In this document: positions 34,416 to 47,389 of the stretch, in pieces
How positions within the stretch are numbered: the stretch's first letter is position 1
Layout: each line of letters opens with the position of its first letter
NCBI GenBank assembly: GCA_016946835.1
Contig: JACVTC010000032.1
Coordinates: 1,018,501-1,082,500, forward strand
Length of the DNA stretch: 64,000 nucleotides
DNA from: Neocallimastix lanati (nom. inval.)
Lineage: Eukaryota; Neocallimastigomycota; Neocallimastigomycetes; Neocallimastigales; Neocallimastigaceae
Reading direction: 5' to 3'
Translations under genes and position numbers: made by a program
Notes under the pieces: model-generated
What the model saw: only the letters and a program-made list of their open reading frames with translations
Databases searched by the model: none
What the model was told of the DNA's origin: nothing

Positions 34416-35216
34416 AACACTCAATTCTTAGACCACCAAATTATTAATATATATTAATAATAGAAATATATAATAATAATATAAAAAAACAATAAGTAAT
34501 AATAATAATAATTTTGTTCTATTTACTAAAAAATGGATATTATCATTTAATAAAACTGATAATAATATGATATGCTAATAATCCGTTATTCTTTTAAAAT
34601 ATATATATAATAATGTTACTAATGATAAAAATAAAAAATAAAATATATATACCTTTAAAAAAAAAAAATAATATTTTCTTCTCAAAAAGTATTATTTCAA
34701 AAATAGTATGAAATTTAAATTCGATATAAATGATATTAATAATGCAATTTTATATCTAATTACTTCATATTATAAATAATTAATTATACTATTCTTTAAT
34801 AGTTTATTTTATTATTTATTCCTTTTTTATTTATATAATACAAAATTATTATTCATTATTTATTTTTATGATTAAACTATAAGATGATTTATTATAAATA
34901 ATTTATAGTAATACATATTAACAAAAACTATTAATATTTATATATATATATATTTTAACAAAAATTATTAATATTTCAAAAAATGTAAAGATTTGCATTT
35001 AAAAATTATAAATTCAAATCCTCGTCAATTGAATTTTTTTTTTTTTTTTTTTTTTTTTAGTTATAATTGCATATATTAATAATTAACATATATAAGGATT
35101 ATTATTTTCAGAATCAATTTATTTTTTTTCTTGTTTTTTTATAAATTAAATGTGTTATTTATTAATACTTTTCATTGATTTTTTTAATTTTTATTACGAA
35201 TAGAACCCCAATTATT
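34416..35216. other. A/T-rich stretch, no gene seen
   Basis: Includes a T run at about 35034-35059. It forms the 3' flank of the Cys-rich gene that follows. No coding frame or RNA gene could be supported. Confidence 0.5.
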
Positions 35217-35723
35217 TTAATCTTCAATTTTTTCACAAGTTTCAGATAACTTTTTACAAGCTTTCTTTGGGTAATTACCCCAGCACATTTTAACAACAAA
35301 TCTACAAGTACTACCCTTACTAAGTTTACAATCATCATCATCAGATTTACATGTTAGATATTTATCAATATCAAATATTAAATCTTTAGTTAAGGGTTTA
35401 TTGTAACTCTCAATCATATCACAAACCTTATTGTGAATTCTACAATATTCATATGGATTATAATCACCAATATCAATCTTTTTTTTAGATAATGATTCTT
35501 CTAATTTCAATGGATCACTATCCATACAGATCTTATAAGCTTTTGATTTAGTACATTTATTTCTCATATTATCTTTACAAACAATATCACCAATTGGACA
35601 ATCTAAATAAGTTAAAAGTGGTTCTGGTACTATATTACCACTTGAAGTGTAGACTGGAATAACTGCTCCTAAAGAAACAGAAACAAAGCCTATAGTAAAA
35701 TATAATAAATTGATGATTTTCAT
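35217..35723 (-). CDS. Secreted protein with two six-cysteine modules
   Basis: Single-exon protein of 168 residues. A hydrophobic N-terminus (residues 1-20, ending near LGAV) looks like a cleavable signal peptide. The mature part has 12 Cys in two repeats of the same plan: C-x6-C-x7-C-x8-C...C-x6-C (residues about 41-102) and C-x6-C-x7-C-x6-C-x8-C-x6-C (about 125-164). Each repeat opens with a YL-(D/T)-C box. The regular spacing suggests paired disulphides and an extracellular role. I recognise no described domain. A decayed paralogue lies at 8648-9473. The ATG is followed directly by the leader, which supports this start. No membrane segment is seen after the leader. Confidence 0.85.
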   Translation of the reverse strand: MKIINLLYFTIGFVSVSLGAVIPVYTSSGNIVPEPLLTYLDCPIGDIVCKDNMRNKCTKSKAYKICMDSDPLKLEESLSKKKIDIGDYNPYEYCRIHNKVCDMIESYNKPLTKDLIFDIDKYLTCKSDDDDCKLSKGSTCRFVVKMCWGNYPKKACKKLSETCEKIED

Positions 35724-36520
35724 TTTTTTTTTTCCTAAAGAGTTTTTAATATATTATTATTATATTAGGAAAATTAATATTTAATTATAATATTATTATT
35801 ATAAATAGAAATACTAAATCTATCTTTTTTTTCGTCTTATTTACTATATATATATTTATCTTAAAAATGATTTTATTAAAATTTAAATTTAATTTCTTTC
35901 AAATTTTTTATATCTATACCTTCTTTTATTATTTTTTACTTTTATTTTTGTTATTTTTTTTTCCTTAATATTTTTATTACTTTTTTTTCTAAATATTTTT
36001 ATTAATTTATTCGAAGTCTTTTTTCGTTTTTTATATATCTTTTCAATTTTTAATATTTGGAGATTTTATTAAAGATAATTTATAAAGATATAATTTAAAA
36101 TTTTATTATAATTTTTTTCATAGATTAAAAAAAAGTAAATAAATAAATAAATAAATAAATAAATTAAACTTTATATATTAATAAATTATACAAAACAATA
36201 ATAAAAAGAAAAGCAAACTTTTGTTTTGTATTAAACCAAATCAAAAATTAGAGTTTGTGTAATTTAATTTATTTTTCATTATATTTTAGTTTTATAAATA
36301 AAGTATGAAACGATATATATATCATAAATTTATTACAAAAGAACCTAAAAAAAAACTATGAATATATATTTTTTAAATATTATTAATATTAAATATTTAA
36401 ATTATTTTTATTCCAGCTAATATAAATTATTATATTTTAATTATTATTTAAATATAATTAATATTATCATTAATTATATTACTTCTATTACGGTCCGTTT
36501 TTTAATGAGCAATACTTTTT
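35724..36520. other. Upstream region of the Cys-rich gene, A/T-rich
   Basis: No gene seen. Presumed promoter of the Cys-rich gene lies at its left edge, but no motif can be assigned. Confidence 0.5.
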
Positions 36521-36559
36521 TATATTAAATATTCATAAAATGAAATTTAATTATTAAAA

Positions 36560-36865
36560 AAATAAAACAGAAATAAATCTATTGGTTTAATGAAATAAAA
36601 ATAATGATATATTAATTAAAAGTAAATTATATTAAAAAAATTAGTATCTTAACATTATTATTATCAAATATATTTATTATTTTTTTTTTTTTCAAATATA
36701 TATTATAAATTTTATTTTGTAATTATATATTTAAATTTTTATCTAATATATATATATTAAAATTTTGGTGACATAAACAACATGATAATTATTAAAGTTA
36801 TATTTCAAACTTTATTATTTTTAATTATTGGTGTTACTATTACTATTATTGCCTTAATTTATTAC
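36560..36865 (+). repeat. Dispersed repeat, copy 2, with a 30-codon hydrophobic ORF
   Basis: Counterpart of 31705-32125. From 36782 it encodes a 30-residue frame (MIIIKVIFQTLL...), almost wholly hydrophobic, ending in YYMK and a stop. It could be a leader exon or a chance frame; in copy 1 the frame is broken by a T run. Confidence 0.55.
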
Positions 36866-37007
36866 ATGAAATAATAATAGAAATTAATATTATCTTTTTT
36901 TGATTTTTTTGTATATTTAACAATATTTTATTAAAAAATGATATATAAAAATTATTATTCTTATTTAGTTTTTTTAAAATATAAATTATTAATTATATTC
37001 ATTTGCA

Positions 37008-37600
<593 letters not shown>

Positions 37601-38214
37601 TATACTAATTTTATATATTATAAATTTTTAGTATTCAGTATTTATAAAATTTTATTATTTATTATTTTTGATTAAAAGTTCTATTATAAATACATTATAA
37701 ATACAGTATGTTTATATATTATTTCTTTTTTTAAAAAGAAAAATAAAATAAAATAAAAAATGTAAATAAGATCTCACAATTTCAATATAGATTATTTAAA
37801 GCTAATATAGCTTTTCTTAATTTTAATTATATGACAGTTTAACAAAACATAGTAAATAAAATTTATAATAACTATTTAATAACCATCTAATAATTAATGT
37901 ATTTAAATAAAGATTAAAGTTTGCAATAATTGCGGCTATAAAAAAATATAATTTTTAATTTGACTTAATGTATTATATTGTATTATAACGTATAATGTAT
38001 AATATAGCTAATATCTAACATTCCTCTTATAATAATAATATAAAAAAAGAATGTATATAATTTTACAATTGTACATTTCGCAATATGGCTTAAAACTATT
38101 TTAATTAATTGCCACATTATATAATTTTTTTAACCAATAAATTAATAATTAAATAAATAATAAAAATCTTTTTTTGTAATAAAGTCTTTAAATATTTTAT
38201 TATAAAATATTTTT

Positions 38215-38585
38215 AAATAAATAAATAATAAATAATAAATAGTAAATAATAATAAATAGTAAATAGTAAATAGTAAATAGTAAATAATAAATAATAAATA
38301 ATAAATAATAAATATTAAATAGTAAATAGTAAATAGTAAATAGTAAATAGTAAATAGTAAATAGTAAATAGTAAATAGTAAATAGTAAATAGTAAATAGT
38401 AAATAGTAAATAGTAAATAGTAAATAGTAAATAATAAATAATAAATAATAACAAATAACAAATAACAAATATAATAAATAATTAATAAATAATAAATAAA
38501 TAATAAATAAATAATAAATAATAAATAATAAATAAATAAATAATAAATAAATAAATAATAAATAAATAAATAATAAATAAATAAA
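38215..38585. repeat. AAATAGT/AAATAAT heptamer microsatellite
   Basis: Tandem aaatagt units pass into aataaata units. All open frames here are repeat translations. Confidence 0.9.
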
Positions 38586-38724
38586 TAAACATTTTATTTT
38601 TCTAATTAAAAAAATTGAATAATTAACACTAATTTTTTATTCAGAATAAATATAAATATTTCAAATATTAAGCAGTAAAAAAAAAATATTTTTATATATA
38701 ACATTTTTAACATTTTTTTTAATT

Positions 38725-39120
38725 ACTGAAGACTTTTGTCTCCCCCATATGTTAATATGGGTGTATGATTAATTGCAATACCGGTACGACGTAGGCGCTC
38801 TCAACTCCCCATACGCAAAGAAACACCATATAGAAGCACCCTACGCGATCCTCAAGGGAAAGCAGAGCCAACTATAGGTGGCGTCCTTGCCATCCCAGAG
38901 GAGCTGGAAACCGTAAATCCTCTAAAACAAGGCTTACACAATGGGATTCTTAAAGTATTAGAAGTATAGAAAACATACTTGCCTGAGTATCGTTTAACCC
39001 CTAACCTTTCACGCAAAATACAGAGGGAAAAATCGAGAAGATATGACACTGACGGGGGTCAATCCAGAGACCTTTGGTATGATAAGTCAACGACTTAACA
39101 ACCCAGGATAAGAACTGGAA
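38725..39120 (-). other. GC-rich segment of unknown nature, possibly tRNA-derived SINE
   Basis: About 400 bases of clearly higher G+C. On the - strand, starting near 39115, cctgggttgttaagtcgttg is followed by ggtctctggattgacccc. These are placed like A- and B-boxes of a pol III promoter and resemble a decayed tRNA (a CCAAAGGTCTCTGG-like anticodon/T-arm region). No protein is recognisable in any frame. It shares gtacgacgt-ggcgctc with the Gypsy edge at 60721. Confidence 0.35.
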
Positions 39121-39289
39121 TTTTTAACATATTTATTTTATTTTTTTTTTTAATATGTTTTATTTATTTATTTATTTTATTTATTTATATGTTTATTTTT
39201 TAAAAATATTTTAAGCCACATATTGTGAAATGCACAATTGTGAAATGCACACCTCTTAAAAAAAAAATTTATTTTAATAATGAAATTTT

Positions 39290-39445
39290 TTTTTTATATG
39301 ATATATTTTTAAATAAAATATTTCATTTTTGGTCCAGATATTACTTAGTTAATGGATCAGCAAAAATAGTACCAGAAAATACTTGTTCTAAACTTACTTC
39401 TTTTTGACTTATTTTTTCTTTAATGTATTTATAATCTATATCCAT
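39290..39445 (-). mobile_element. Copia fragment (RNase H end)
   Basis: The - strand shows the HMDI-YKY-K-KI segment typical of the Copia RNase H C-terminus, related to the element at 53.6-58.6 kb. Fossil fragment. Confidence 0.65.
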
Positions 39446-39665
39446 GTCTAGGAATATTGTCCAAAATGGGTGGTAAATTTCATCTAAAGCTAAATATTAG
39501 CGAAAAACCGATAACGAACAAGTACCGCGAGGGAAAGATGAAAAGAACTATGAAAAGAGAGTTAAACAGTATGTGAAATTATCAAAAAGGAAGCGTTTGG
39601 CACCAGTGTTGTTTTTCCGAAAATCAATTAAGATTGGCTTGATTTTGTGTTGTATTGACCTTAAC
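39446..39665 (+). pseudogene. Fragment of nuclear LSU (25/28S) rRNA, 5' domain
   Basis: Reads as the conserved D1-D2 region of LSU rRNA: gggtggtaaatttcatctaa, then aacaagtaccgcgagggaaa, then gatgaaaagaac and gagagttaaacagta. It differs from the expected conserved sequence at several invariant positions, so it is a decayed fragment, not a working gene. The tail to about 39665 looks like variable D2. It lies exactly between two Copia fragments. Confidence 0.88.
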
Positions 39666-40132
39666 AGTTAACAATTCTCATTACCTTGTTCATACATATG
39701 ATTAATTCTTTTTTAATTGCATCTTTCCATTTACTTGAATCTTTAGAATTAATATCTTCATTATAACTTTTAGGATTTATTGTTTTAATTAATAATACTT
39801 TATTTTTCTTCATTATTAATTATTCATTATAATTTGTATTCGCTTTTCCATTTAAATCAATGAATTTTCTTTTGTTATAATTAAGAATATCAATATTATC
39901 TATTTGATTATTATTTTCTAAATTTTTTTTTTACTATCTTGAATATTTTTAGCCATATTATTATTATTAAATAATAAATTATTGTTTGAAGTTCTATCAA
40001 TTAATATATAAAGATTTTAACTTGTATTTAAGTTTTCATATTTTTTATTTAATTCATATTTAAATTAATATTCTTACTAATGTTATTGTTGTTATTAATA
40101 ATTTCTTGGTTATTAAGGTTAGAATTATATGA
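39666..40132 (-). mobile_element. Copia fragment (Asn-rich linker and region before RT)
   Basis: The - strand shows a NSKDSKWKDAIKKEL-like box and Asn-rich linker closely related to the Copia at 53.6-58.6 kb. Fossil fragment. Confidence 0.7.
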
Positions 40133-40869
40133 ATATGTAACCTCTTGATTAGAATCATCCCTGAGAAGAAGTGCTACTCTTAAAATTGAAAAATGCTTTA
40201 AACAATTATTTTGATATACCATCAAGACATACTTTGCAATTTTTAATTGAAAGAACAGTAGAGTGAATTTTTTGACATTGAAATTAGTTGATTAATATCC
40301 CATTATTTCTGGGAAGAAGAATGAAAAATTGTTAATTATTCCTTTTCAAAATTTTTCATTAAGACTGAGGTCAGTTTTATCAGAAGTTCTTCATAGTATT
40401 CTGCAAAATCATTGAGCTGTTTTCTTGAAATACTAGAACATTACCTACTTTATCTTTAATATACACAGGTGATTTGGAAGAAAAGAAAGAAGATTTAGAG
40501 AATTTTCTTAAGTCCAGACCAACTTTTATAAATGGCATGAATCAAATTTTTAAATCTAATTATCCTAATATTCCTTTTATAACTAATGATATAATATGAA
40601 AGAACTCTGTATTCTTTAGATAGATCACAGAATGCTTAAATATTAAATAAATAAACTTCTAAGTCTGAAATCTTTAATTTTTTTTATAAAATAAATGCTT
40701 TTTATGAGATAATTCCTTAATGTAAGCAAGGCAATGGAACACTGAGCACTATAAATTTTTAGGAACTCTTGACTGAATTTCATCACCGATCTCATTGGTT
40801 GTAACGAATTAATTCCTACTGAAAAATAAAAATGCACCATAATTCCATGACCATTCGAAGAAATAATAA

Positions 40870-40905
<36 letters not shown>

Positions 40906-41202
40906 AATATAATATTATAATACTATACATTAATGATTCATTCATGAAGAAATAGTAAATACATGAAAAGAATGAATATATGGGAAAAAGAAAAAGATAC
41001 ATGAATGAAAAATGAAGTTATTTCAAAAAAAATTTCGAATTTAATTTACTTTGATAAATAATATCAATTACAAACAACAGCAATAAGCAATTATATCATA
41101 AACATTCATTGGGAAATGTTTGGATTTTTTACCATCACCCTCAGTATCACGAGAATTAAGACGGTATTCCTTCAGTAAGCCTCATGGTACGTCCCTGAGA
41201 GG
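40133..41202 (-). mobile_element. Diverged, internally deleted LINE copy
   Basis: 40133-40804 matches the LINE region between endonuclease and RT (full-length positions about 23565-24260) with several stops and frame changes. 40805-41202 is the same segment as 34058-34415, taken as the 5' leader. The endonuclease and the whole RT are missing. Confidence 0.75.
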
Positions 41203-41473
41203 TTTAAGATCTTAATTATATTCTTAACTTTTTTTTAATTAATTTGTTATTTTAATTTAATTAGATAATTCACTCTTTTATTTTTTTTTTCTTTCTTTCT
41301 TTATGTATAAAACTTAATTTATCTAATATGTATTTTTTTTTATCTTTTGCTTTATATTAAAAAATAATAATAATAATTAATAAATATTAATTAATTATAT
41401 AATTAATTATATAATTAACTAAATAATTAAATAATATTCTAATTGATTATTAAAATCAATAAATATTTTTATA

Positions 41474-42165
41474 ATGGGTGATCAAAAAATAAAAGAAGAA
41501 ATTATATATGATAATTTAGATAAAGATTTATTTAATGGACATGTACAAGCAAAAAACTTTTTAAAGAATATATTAAAACTGATATGAGGAAGCAAAAAAA
41601 AAAAAAAAAAAAAAAAGAAATAATTACTATAAAAAATTATTTTATAAAGTTGGTGAATGTCTGAGAATAGAACCTAATTTTAAATGTGAATTTGGTAAAA
41701 ATATTTCTATTGGAGATGTTATATATATTAATTTTGGTTGTATTATTTTGGATTGTGTAAATATTACAATTGGTTGCCATATATCTAATGAACCAAATTT
41801 TGCTCTCTATGCTGCTAAGTATAGTATTTATCCTGAAGAAAGAATTGTCGGTGGATATTATGGCAAACTTATAACCATAGAGGATAATGTATGGATTGGT
41901 GACGATGTTAACAATATTACAAGGTGTAACTATTGATGAAGGTATAGTGATTGGTGTAGGAAGTGTAGTTACTAAGAATATACCATCAAGAGTGGTAACT
42001 GCTGGTAATCCATGTAAAATCATTAGAAAAATTACTGAAAAAGATAAATCAAGATATTTAGAAAGTTTAAAGCATGAATTAAAATGTTTTATATTTATTT
42101 TAAAAAAAAAAAAAATTAAATATATATTGATATTATTTATTAATTTATATATTATACCTTTATGA
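41474..42165 (+). pseudogene. Broken sugar O-acetyltransferase (maltose/NodL-LacA type, hexapeptide repeat)
   Basis: Resembles bacterial maltose/galactoside acetyltransferases, which transfer acetyl from acetyl-CoA to sugars. The N-terminal Mac-type region (EEIIYDNLDKDLF) is followed by KLFYKVGECLRIEPNFKCEF, hexapeptide-repeat turns (ISIGDVIYIN, ILDCVNITIG), [24 protein letters not shown] and finally [20 protein letters not shown]. The frame is broken near 41560, at an A run (41592-41614) and near 41905. The catalytic His of the usual TATHP motif is replaced (AAKYS), so even the readable part would be inactive. Homologues are mainly bacterial, so acquisition by transfer is plausible. No introns seen. 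Confidence 0.85.
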
Positions 42166-42276
42166 ATTATAATATATAATATTATAATATTAATTCTTAT
42201 AAATAAAATATTATTTATTATTATTACTAATAAAAGATTATAATTTGATATAAAAACAAATATATAAAAGAGATTA

Positions 42277-42313
<37 letters not shown>

Positions 42314-43134
42314 GTATATTTAATTATATATATATATATATAATTGATAATATTATATTTTATACGTTTAACGGTTATTATAAATTATAGAACTATGAAA
42401 TTAATATATAAATAAAAAATAGGCAAAGAATATAATTTTTTTTTTATATTTTTATTTATATATTATTAATATATTCATTTTAATAATGTATATAGTTTTA
42501 ATATTAAATAATTAAAATTACTTATTAAATCTAAAAAAAAAATAAAATTAAAAAATTAAAAAAAGTAATAATAATAATTATTATTATATTTTGCAAAAAA
42601 CAAATAATTATTGCAATTTTTTTTTTAAAAAAATTTATACTAATATCATTAATAATATATATGTGTAAACTAAATAAGAGTACTATTTATTATAATTTTT
42701 ATTTGAACTTTTACAAAGAAAATAATAGTTATTTATTAACCAATAATTTAATTTATTTTAAACAAAAATTATATATATATATGCAGATATAATTACAATT
42801 TAATTATATATTAAAATAATAATATTAAAAATATTGTTAACATAACTATAAAAATAACATTACAATTTTATTTAAAACTTAACAATAAAAAAGATTATTT
42901 TTTATTTAATTTTAACTATATATATATTATCAGTTATATACAATTTTTTTATTTTTTCATTATTTTATAATTTTATTATTATTATTCATTATTCATTAAT
43001 TATAATATATTATTATCTTATTATTATTAATTTTTTTTGTTTTGTTTTTTTGTTTTTTGTTTTTTGTTTTTTATCTCATTATTTTATTTTCTATTTTACT
43101 CTTGTATCTTTCATTTTGTTAACTTTATTTTATT
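42166..43134. other. A/T-rich intergenic region, no gene seen
   Basis: TA-rich runs only; 3' flanks of the acetyltransferase pseudogene and of the BAR-PH gene converge here. Confidence 0.55.
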
Positions 43135-44532
43135 TTAAGTCGCACTTTGGTTTAATGTCATATCACTTGTTTGACAAACACAATTATCTATTGTTTTTAA
43201 TATATCTTGACCTTCAATATTTGCATTGTTATTAGTATCACTTGTAATTAAATTTTTAACAATAATTTCATTTTCTCCCTGTGTTAATTCATTTCCTCTT
43301 GAGCTCTCATTGTTGCCAGTGTAATATTTAACGGAATCAACGGATTTTAAAGGTTTATTATTTTGATTTTGTAATGGAATTGAAGATTCTTCTTCTCGAA
43401 TAGATTCATTAACATTATTAACTTCATCAATCAATGTTGAAATCGACTTAATTGGCGGATAAATTTGATTACTCAATTGTGATTCATTATTCTCTTCCTC
43501 ATCATCATAATAAGCATCTGAACTGACACTATTAGAATTAGTTAATACTGGAGAATTAGTATTACTATTACTATTACTATTATCATTAAATGGATTAGTA
43601 GCAGTATATGGAGGAATATATCCTTGTTTCTTATTATTACCATCATATAAATTAGTTGATGAACCATATACTTCTTCCACTGGAAGAACAGAACTCATAG
43701 CTAATAAGTATAATAATTATAAAAAAAAAAAAAAAATGTTACATATAATCATAAAATATAACATGTTATATATTTAATATACTTACAAGGTCGTGAATCT
43801 ACAGGTATATTTTTTAATTTATTATTAATAATAGTTAGCCAATCCTCCTATTAATTAATGATATAATATATAAATATATTTATATATATATTTATATATA
43901 TAAATAATAAAAATAATAAAATTTCATTAATATCACATTAAAAAAAAATTTTTTTTTTTACATGTATAAATATATATTGAAAATTGTATATTTATATATA
44001 TTAATAATAATAAATATATATATAGATATATTTTATAATTTTTATTAATATTAATCTCTATATATATTTATATATACCAAAATTTCTGAAGTATCAACAC
44101 GTATTTGATGAACTACTTGATTTTTATTAGATTTAATTTTCTTTGATTTTGTATTATTATTGTTATTATCATTATTATTATCAATAGAAGTATTATTGTT
44201 AGGATTTATAATATTATTGGTTGAATTTCCATTTCCTTCAATATTTTTTGTGCTTGGAACTACTTGGGAAGCCGAATTATTAATAATAATACTAAAGCTA
44301 TATTGTTCTTCATTGTTTTTGGTAATTGTTGAATCAACTACAGTAACTTTAGGATATCTCAATTGTACACTATTTTAATATTTTATATTTATATGAAAAC
44401 AAATAAAGAAAAAAAAAAAAAGGAATTTTATAAATATATATTATATCTTCAGAATTAAAATATAACTATTAAATGTTATTAAAGAAATAATATTATATAT
44501 ATACTGTAAATTTTATAAAATAAAATAAAATT

Positions 44533-44568
<36 letters not shown>

Positions 44569-44762
44569 ATGGTTTATATGCATACCTAAAACTAGTTTTT
44601 ACTTTATCAACGTTTTTATATGTATCTTGGCCTGCCTTAAATATATCCTCACCAGTATTTTTTTTATGAATTGTATATTGTCTAATAGTAGATTTTGAAA
44701 CATTCTTTAAATTGAAGCAATGTAAATAGCCAGTATCTATATCATATTAAACATATTAAATT

Positions 44763-44799
<37 letters not shown>

Positions 44800-45519
44800 T
44801 ATTTTAAAATAAGCATAATTATAATTTATTATATATTATTTTTTAAATTAAATTTTATTTCATATAGCAACATTTTTCATATCTAATTATTAATTAATTA
44901 ATTATGTATTTATTTATTTATTTATTTATCTATTTATTTATTTACCAGTTAAAACAAGCCATGAAGGTTTCCAATTACTTGTAAAATAACTACCTTGACG
45001 ATAAACCACACCTTCTCTATTAATATGAATATTTGATATTTTATATACAAAATTATCTATAGTACGTGGTGTCGTCCATAAATCACTTGACGTAATACTA
45101 TATTTTTTAGTGAAATAAGAAAATGGTTTATTTGGTGTTAATTGTGTTACTACATTTGAAATGTTTTGTAAACTTGACTATTAAATCATAAAATACAGCA
45201 TAATAAAATATTAATTAAATAATAATTACATATATAAAATTATTAATATGACAATTAAAATATATTTATATAATTTATTAAAATAATATTAATAAATATT
45301 AATAATATTTAATATTATATAAAACTATTTTTCAAAATAAATATTTCTTTGATAGATATTTAATTTATATTTTTTGAAAGAAAAAAAATATATAAATAAA
45401 TTATAATATTTATGATATATCTTTTTAATAAAAAAATTTTTCTGCAAAATGATTTGTTATTTATATCAGACTTTCTTAATTTTTAATATCTTTTAAATTT
45501 AAATTAATTTTTCCTTATA

Positions 45520-45551
<32 letters not shown>

Positions 45552-46982
45552 ATTTTTTTTTTTTTTTGATATCCACAACAAAAATTTTAATATTTCAATT
45601 ATTGATTCAATATATAAAATGATAACTTTTAAAACGAATTAAATCTACTATTATATATAATATTTATTTTTTTTATTTGATATTATTGTTTTCTTTTTAT
45701 TTTAATTTTCAGTTTCCAACTTTTTTTTTTTATGTAGTTCTACTAATTACTTATGCTTTCTTTTATTATCAATATTATTATTTTTACCTTTACATCATTA
45801 TATTCTTTATTTTTACTAGAATTATATTCATCAAATACATTTTGTAATTGATTAACAACATGTTGATCGAAATTTTCCATATCTTCAAATAATTGATTCA
45901 TTCCTCCTTGATAAATATTTTCATCTTTTAACATTTTTTCTAATTGATTAACCAAAGCTCTTACCATTATATTAATAGAGTAATTATATATTATTAATTA
46001 TAATATAATAATTTTTGATTATTAATTATTTTATATATTGTTCATAATTTCATTATTTTTTATTTTTGTTTTTGTTTTTTATTATTTTTAATATAATTTT
46101 TCATTTTTTAAAACAAAAATATATTAAATAAATCATAATATATATTAAAGGAAATATTATTATTAGATTTTTCATTAATAAATAAATATTGGTACAAGAT
46201 TATGATAAATATAAAAATTTGTTATAATGTAAAATATATATATATATTTTTTTCAGTATTAAAGTTCATATATTTATATATCTATATAAATGGATTTTTA
46301 TCAATATTAAAGTACATATAAATATTTTTTTTACCAATACTAAAATGTATATAATATATATAATATATATATATATAATTCATTGTAATTTTCATAAATA
46401 TATACCTTTCTGATACCCATGGATCAGTTATTTCTAATGAAGAAGATTTTGATTTTGCCAAAGTTAAATTTTGATGATAATTAATCGAAGATAAAGTTTC
46501 TGAACGTGTTTTTGAAACTTTTCCAAATTCGTCAAGAAAATCTTGTTTATATCTCTGAAAATAAAAAAAAAAAAAAAAAAAGAAAATAAATAAATATTTA
46601 ATTTAATATATAATTAAATAATAATAATGAATAATAAAATACATAAATTATTTAATTCACATATAAATATACTATAATAATATGAATATAATATTAATTT
46701 ATATTTATATTATAAATATTATATATATTTTTAAAATTTTTATATGTTTTATATGTATTTGTATATGTTCTATCTTTTATATGTTTTATGTTTTTCATAC
46801 TTTTGATTTTTTTATTAGGTCATTTTTTAAATCGTTTAATTTTTGAATAATAATATCACCAATAATTTTGTTTGAATCAGAATAGCTAACACTTATTTTT
46901 TTAGCAGATGTATAAATCGGTGAAAGGTTTTTAAATGAACCACCTTATTTATTGTTATAATAATTTTAATTTATATAAATTG

Positions 46983-47018
<36 letters not shown>

Positions 47019-47355
47019 AAATACATGAAATATATACCAATAAAAATAATAATTTAGTATCAAAATGGAAAGTGATAAAAATAATTTATAAAAATATAGA
47101 AATATATAAATATATATTCTTTACAATATTCGCTTTCTGATGGTTCTAACACCGATGCAAGCTTTGAATATTGTTTAGAATAACAGCTATCCAAATATTC
47201 AATTTTTTCAAAAAATTCAATAATTCCCTATATTTAATATAAAATAAGAATTTTGTAAGATTAAATATTGTATTTCTTTCTGAAAAAGGAAAAAAATATA
47301 TTATATTTTCATAACTTAATATTTATTCATTTTAACTACATTTTAATAATAATAA

Positions 47356-47389
<34 letters not shown>

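Larger units (their letters stand above)
38066..39240. mobile_element. Non-autonomous MULE-like element with foreign cargo
   Basis: Left end caattgtacatttcgcaata (38066-38085) and right end at 39211-39240 (ttaagccacatattgtg...) are inverted repeats, and match the right end of the second MULE. Inside are a microsatellite and a GC-richer segment; no transposase is present. A target duplication was not identified. Confidence 0.65.

Noticed and set aside
34976-35040. Possible tRNA ending in an aattcaaatcctcg T-arm-like string
   Set aside because: No 5-base T stem, no acceptor pairing and no D-arm can be folded around it; a resemblance of one short string only.
38142-38468. Open frames of repeated YYLLFTI
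   Set aside because: Translation of the aaatagt heptamer array; no start context or conservation.
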